This document shows positions 14,369 to 21,029 of a DNA stretch of 21,029 bases, in pieces. This DNA comes from Pseudomonas sp. (GTDB taxonomy: Bacteria > Pseudomonadota > Gammaproteobacteria > Pseudomonadales > Pseudomonadaceae). How positions within the stretch are numbered: position 1 is the first letter of the stretch; every line of letters starts with the position of its first letter. The notes under the pieces were generated by a model. It was not told the DNA's origin. It ran no database searches and worked only from the letters and a program-made list of their open reading frames with translations. The DNA lies in contig DNMQ01000140.1 in the NCBI GenBank assembly GCA_003488145.1, positions 1 to 21,029 of the forward strand, written 5' to 3'. The translations under genes and the position numbers were made by a program.

Positions 14369-14395
14369 CGCCCCGCTCCTGCGGGGCGTTTTTTT
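14369..14395 (+). terminator. Intrinsic terminator after the acyl-CoA dehydrogenase gene
   Basis: Eight-base-pair GC stem CGCCCCGC (14369-14376) / GCGGGGCG (14381-14388), loop TCCT, followed directly by seven T (14389-14395). It lies 24 bp after the stop codon. The end of the T-run also forms the start of a TTGACA -35 of the next promoter. Confidence 0.95.
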
Positions 14396-14424
14396 GACAG
14401 CCCGTCAAATCATCGGGTTAGAAT
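14394..14424 (+). promoter_or_regulatory. Predicted antiporter promoter with 19-bp spacer
   Basis: Perfect -35 TTGACA (14394-14399) and TAGAAT (14419-14424, 5/6) separated by 19 bases, with a small dyad CCCG-N9-CGGG (14401-14404, 14414-14417) inside the spacer. Such a long spacer with internal dyad is typical of MerR-type regulated promoters. It is 55 bp upstream of the TTG start. Confidence 0.45.
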
Positions 14425-14479
14425 CGCTGGCATATCCCGTGCATGGGCACGCGGCAGCTATCTCTAACGGAGACTTCAT

Positions 14480-16225
14480 TTGGACGTCGGCAACATCAAC
14501 CACCTGTTCTTTATCGGTGCCTTGTTGGTGGCGGCGAGCATCCTGATGAGTTCCCTTTCGGCGCGTCTCGGCGTGCCGATCCTGGTGATTTTCCTCGGCG
14601 TCGGCATGCTTGCCGGGGTCGATGGCGTAGGCGGTATCGTCTTCGAGGACTATCAGCTGGCCTTCGTCATCAGCAACCTGGCGCTGGCGGTGATTCTCCT
14701 CGACGGTGGCATGCGTACCCGTACCGCAACCTTCCGCGTGGCCCTGAAACCGGCGTTCTCGCTGGCGACCCTGGGCGTGGCGATCACCTCCGGCTTTACC
14801 GGGCTGGCCGCTGCCTGGCTGTTCGATTTGCCGCTGCTGCAGGGCCTGCTGATCGGCGCGATCGTCGGCTCCACCGATGCCGCCGTGGTGTTCAACCTGC
14901 TCAACGGCAAGGGCCTGAACGAGCGGGTCGGTTCGACGCTGGAAATCGAGTCGGGCAGCAACGACCCGATGGCGATGTTCCTTACCGTCGCGCTGATCGA
15001 CATGCTGCTCGCCGGGCAGACCACCTTCGGCTGGGACTTCCTGCTGACTCTGCTGCAACAGTTCGGTATAGGCACCGTGCTCGGTCTGGCTGGCGGCTGG
15101 CTGCTGCTGCAGCTGATCAACCGGCTGTCGGTGGCCGACGGGCTCTACCCGCTGCTGGCAGTGGCCGGCGGCCTGATGATCTTCGCCCTGTCCGGCGCCA
15201 TCGGCGGCAGCGGCATCCTCGCCATCTACGTCTGCGGTCTGCTGCTGGGTAACCGGCCGATCCGCAACCGCCACGGCATCCTGCACATGTTCGACGGCCT
15301 GGCCTGGCTCAGCCAGATCGGCATGTTCCTTGTGCTCGGCCTGCTGCTCACCCCCAGCGAACTCTTGCCCATCGCCCTGCCGGCACTGGCGCTGTCGCTG
15401 TGGATGATCCTGTTCGCCCGCCCGCTGGCGGTGTTCGTCAGCCTGTTGCCGTTCCGCAGCTTCCACCTGCGCGAACGCCTGTTCATTTCCTGGATCGGCC
15501 TGCGTGGTGCGGTGCCGGTGATCCTCGCGGTATTCCCGCTGATGGCCGGGCTGGAAAACGCCCAGCTGTTCTTCAATGTGGCGTTCTTCATCGTCCTGGT
15601 GTCGCTGCTGCTGCAGGGTTCGACGCTGGCCTGGGCGGCGAAGAAGGCCAAGGTCGAGGTACCGCCGTCGCCCATGCCGGTTTCGCGTACGGGCCTGCAG
15701 GTGCACGCCACCAGCCAGTGGGAGATGTTCGTCTACCGCCTGAGCGCCAGCAAATGGTGCGTCGGTGCCGCTCTGCGCGAACTGAAGATGCCACCCGGCA
15801 CGCGCATCGCCGCCCTCTTCCGCGGCAAGAATCTGCTGCACCCGTCCGGCAGCACGCGGCTGCAGGTGGACGATATCCTCTGCGTGATCGGTCATGACGA
15901 AGACCTGCCAGCCCTCGGCAAGCTGTTCAGCCAGGCACCCAAGCGCGGCCAGGACCTGCGTTTCTTCGGCGACTTCATCCTCGAGGCCGACGCCCAGCTC
16001 AGCGCCATCACCGCGCTCTACGGCCTCAAGCTCGGCGATGTGGACGGCAACCAGACCATCGGCAACTTCATGGCCGAGCAGGTCAATGGCAATCCGGTGG
16101 TGGGCGACCAGATCGAATGGAATGGGCTGACCTGGACCGTGGCAGCAATGGAAGCCGGCGAAGTGCGCAAGGTCGGCCTGAAGTTTCCGGAAGGTGACAA
16201 GCCAGGCCCACAGCTGATGTTCTAA
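14480..16225 (+). CDS. nhaP2: K+/H+ antiporter, NhaP2/CvrA (YcgO) type
   Basis: 581-aa CPA1-family antiporter; E. coli YcgO/CvrA has 578 aa. It exchanges K+ (or other cations) for protons across the inner membrane and helps cells cope with changes in osmolarity and internal K+. Residues 1-390 are the membrane domain, with blocks [30 protein letters not shown] and [11 protein letters not shown] (N161-D162). Residues about 405-485 form a TrkA-C (RCK-C) regulatory domain and the last ~95 residues a CorC/HlyC-like domain. The start is TTG at 14480: GGAGA (14469-14473) is six bases away, and the resulting [17 protein letters not shown] aligns with the E. coli N-terminus. It precedes mscK on the same strand by 128 bp. 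No terminator is visible between them. Confidence 0.94.
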   Translation: MDVGNINHLFFIGALLVAASILMSSLSARLGVPILVIFLGVGMLAGVDGVGGIVFEDYQLAFVISNLALAVILLDGGMRTRTATFRVALKPAFSLATLGVAITSGFTGLAAAWLFDLPLLQGLLIGAIVGSTDAAVVFNLLNGKGLNERVGSTLEIESGSNDPMAMFLTVALIDMLLAGQTTFGWDFLLTLLQQFGIGTVLGLAGGWLLLQLINRLSVADGLYPLLAVAGGLMIFALSGAIGGSGILAIYVCGLLLGNRPIRNRHGILHMFDGLAWLSQIGMFLVLGLLLTPSELLPIALPALALSLWMILFARPLAVFVSLLPFRSFHLRERLFISWIGLRGAVPVILAVFPLMAGLENAQLFFNVAFFIVLVSLLLQGSTLAWAAKKAKVEVPPSPMPVSRTGLQVHATSQWEMFVYRLSASKWCVGAALRELKMPPGTRIAALFRGKNLLHPSGSTRLQVDDILCVIGHDEDLPALGKLFSQAPKRGQDLRFFGDFILEADAQLSAITALYGLKLGDVDGNQTIGNFMAEQVNGNPVVGDQIEWNGLTWTVAAMEAGEVRKVGLKFPEGDKPGPQLMF

Positions 16226-16353
16226 AGCCACCATGGCCGGCGGATGACGCGGCCTCACCGCTCATCACTCGACCGGTTGCGCGGTACTCGCGCTGGACAG
16301 GCGCAGCCCGTAGACTTTCGCACTTTCTGGTCATCCGCTGCGTCACTGCCCCC

Positions 16354-21029
<4,676 letters not shown>

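Noticed and set aside
14405..16258. 617-codon open frame antisense to the antiporter gene
   Set aside because: Low-complexity Gln/His/Glu/Arg sequence, as expected opposite a hydrophobic membrane-protein gene; no ribosome site or homology blocks.
16226..16353. Promoter or terminator between the antiporter gene and mscK
   Set aside because: A TAGACT at 16311-16316 looks like a -10, but no acceptable -35 lies 15-19 bases upstream, and no stem with T-run is present.

Overview
The window is G+C-rich and coding-dense, and its gene set points to a gammaproteobacterium of the Pseudomonadaceae, probably a yellow-pigmented Pseudomonas or Stutzerimonas-like lineage. From memory, the order K+/H+ antiporter - MscK - SelO matches P. 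aeruginosa PA5021-PA5023, and bioB, a ComF-type gene, a YihE/SrkA kinase and a ~600-aa acyl-CoA dehydrogenase also occur together in the PA0486-PA0508 neighbourhood. The species cannot be fixed from this sequence alone.

Layout, left to right: (1) 1-883 bioB (minus, its 3' part runs off the left edge), divergent from comF (977-1681), then srkA (1753-2727). (2) rlmJ (2865-3704, minus), convergent with srkA across a palindrome-rich gap, and divergent from a nitronate monooxygenase-family gene (3840-4883). (3) 4967-12439, a complete carotenoid cluster: crtZ (+), then the minus-strand run idi2-crtX-crtY-crtI-crtB read from 11390 down to 5460, then crtE (+), divergent from idi2. (4) 12542-14344 acyl-CoA dehydrogenase, ended by a clear intrinsic terminator. 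(5) A same-strand cell-envelope/stress group: K+/H+ antiporter (TTG start), MscK-type mechanosensitive channel, and the first 430 codons of selO (TTG start), which runs off the right edge.

How the genes work together: Idi2 balances IPP and DMAPP, CrtE makes geranylgeranyl-PP, CrtB joins two to phytoene, CrtI desaturates it to lycopene, CrtY cyclises both ends to beta-carotene, CrtZ hydroxylates both rings to zeaxanthin, and CrtX glucosylates it. The predicted end product is zeaxanthin mono/diglucoside, a yellow membrane pigment. No ketolase (crtW) is present. Gene content equals the Pantoea agglomerans-type cluster, but crtE is turned to face away from the operon, creating a 158-bp divergent control region. 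That region carries TGTACA-type boxes over both predicted -10 elements, and it is the most interesting non-coding stretch here. All known families are recognisable, and I did not find a convincing wholly new protein system. The best leads are the crt control region, a run of nine G in crtB, and the 41-bp crtZ/crtB antisense overlap. No IS, tRNA, rRNA or CRISPR array was seen, and no stretch longer than 300 bases lacks a gene.
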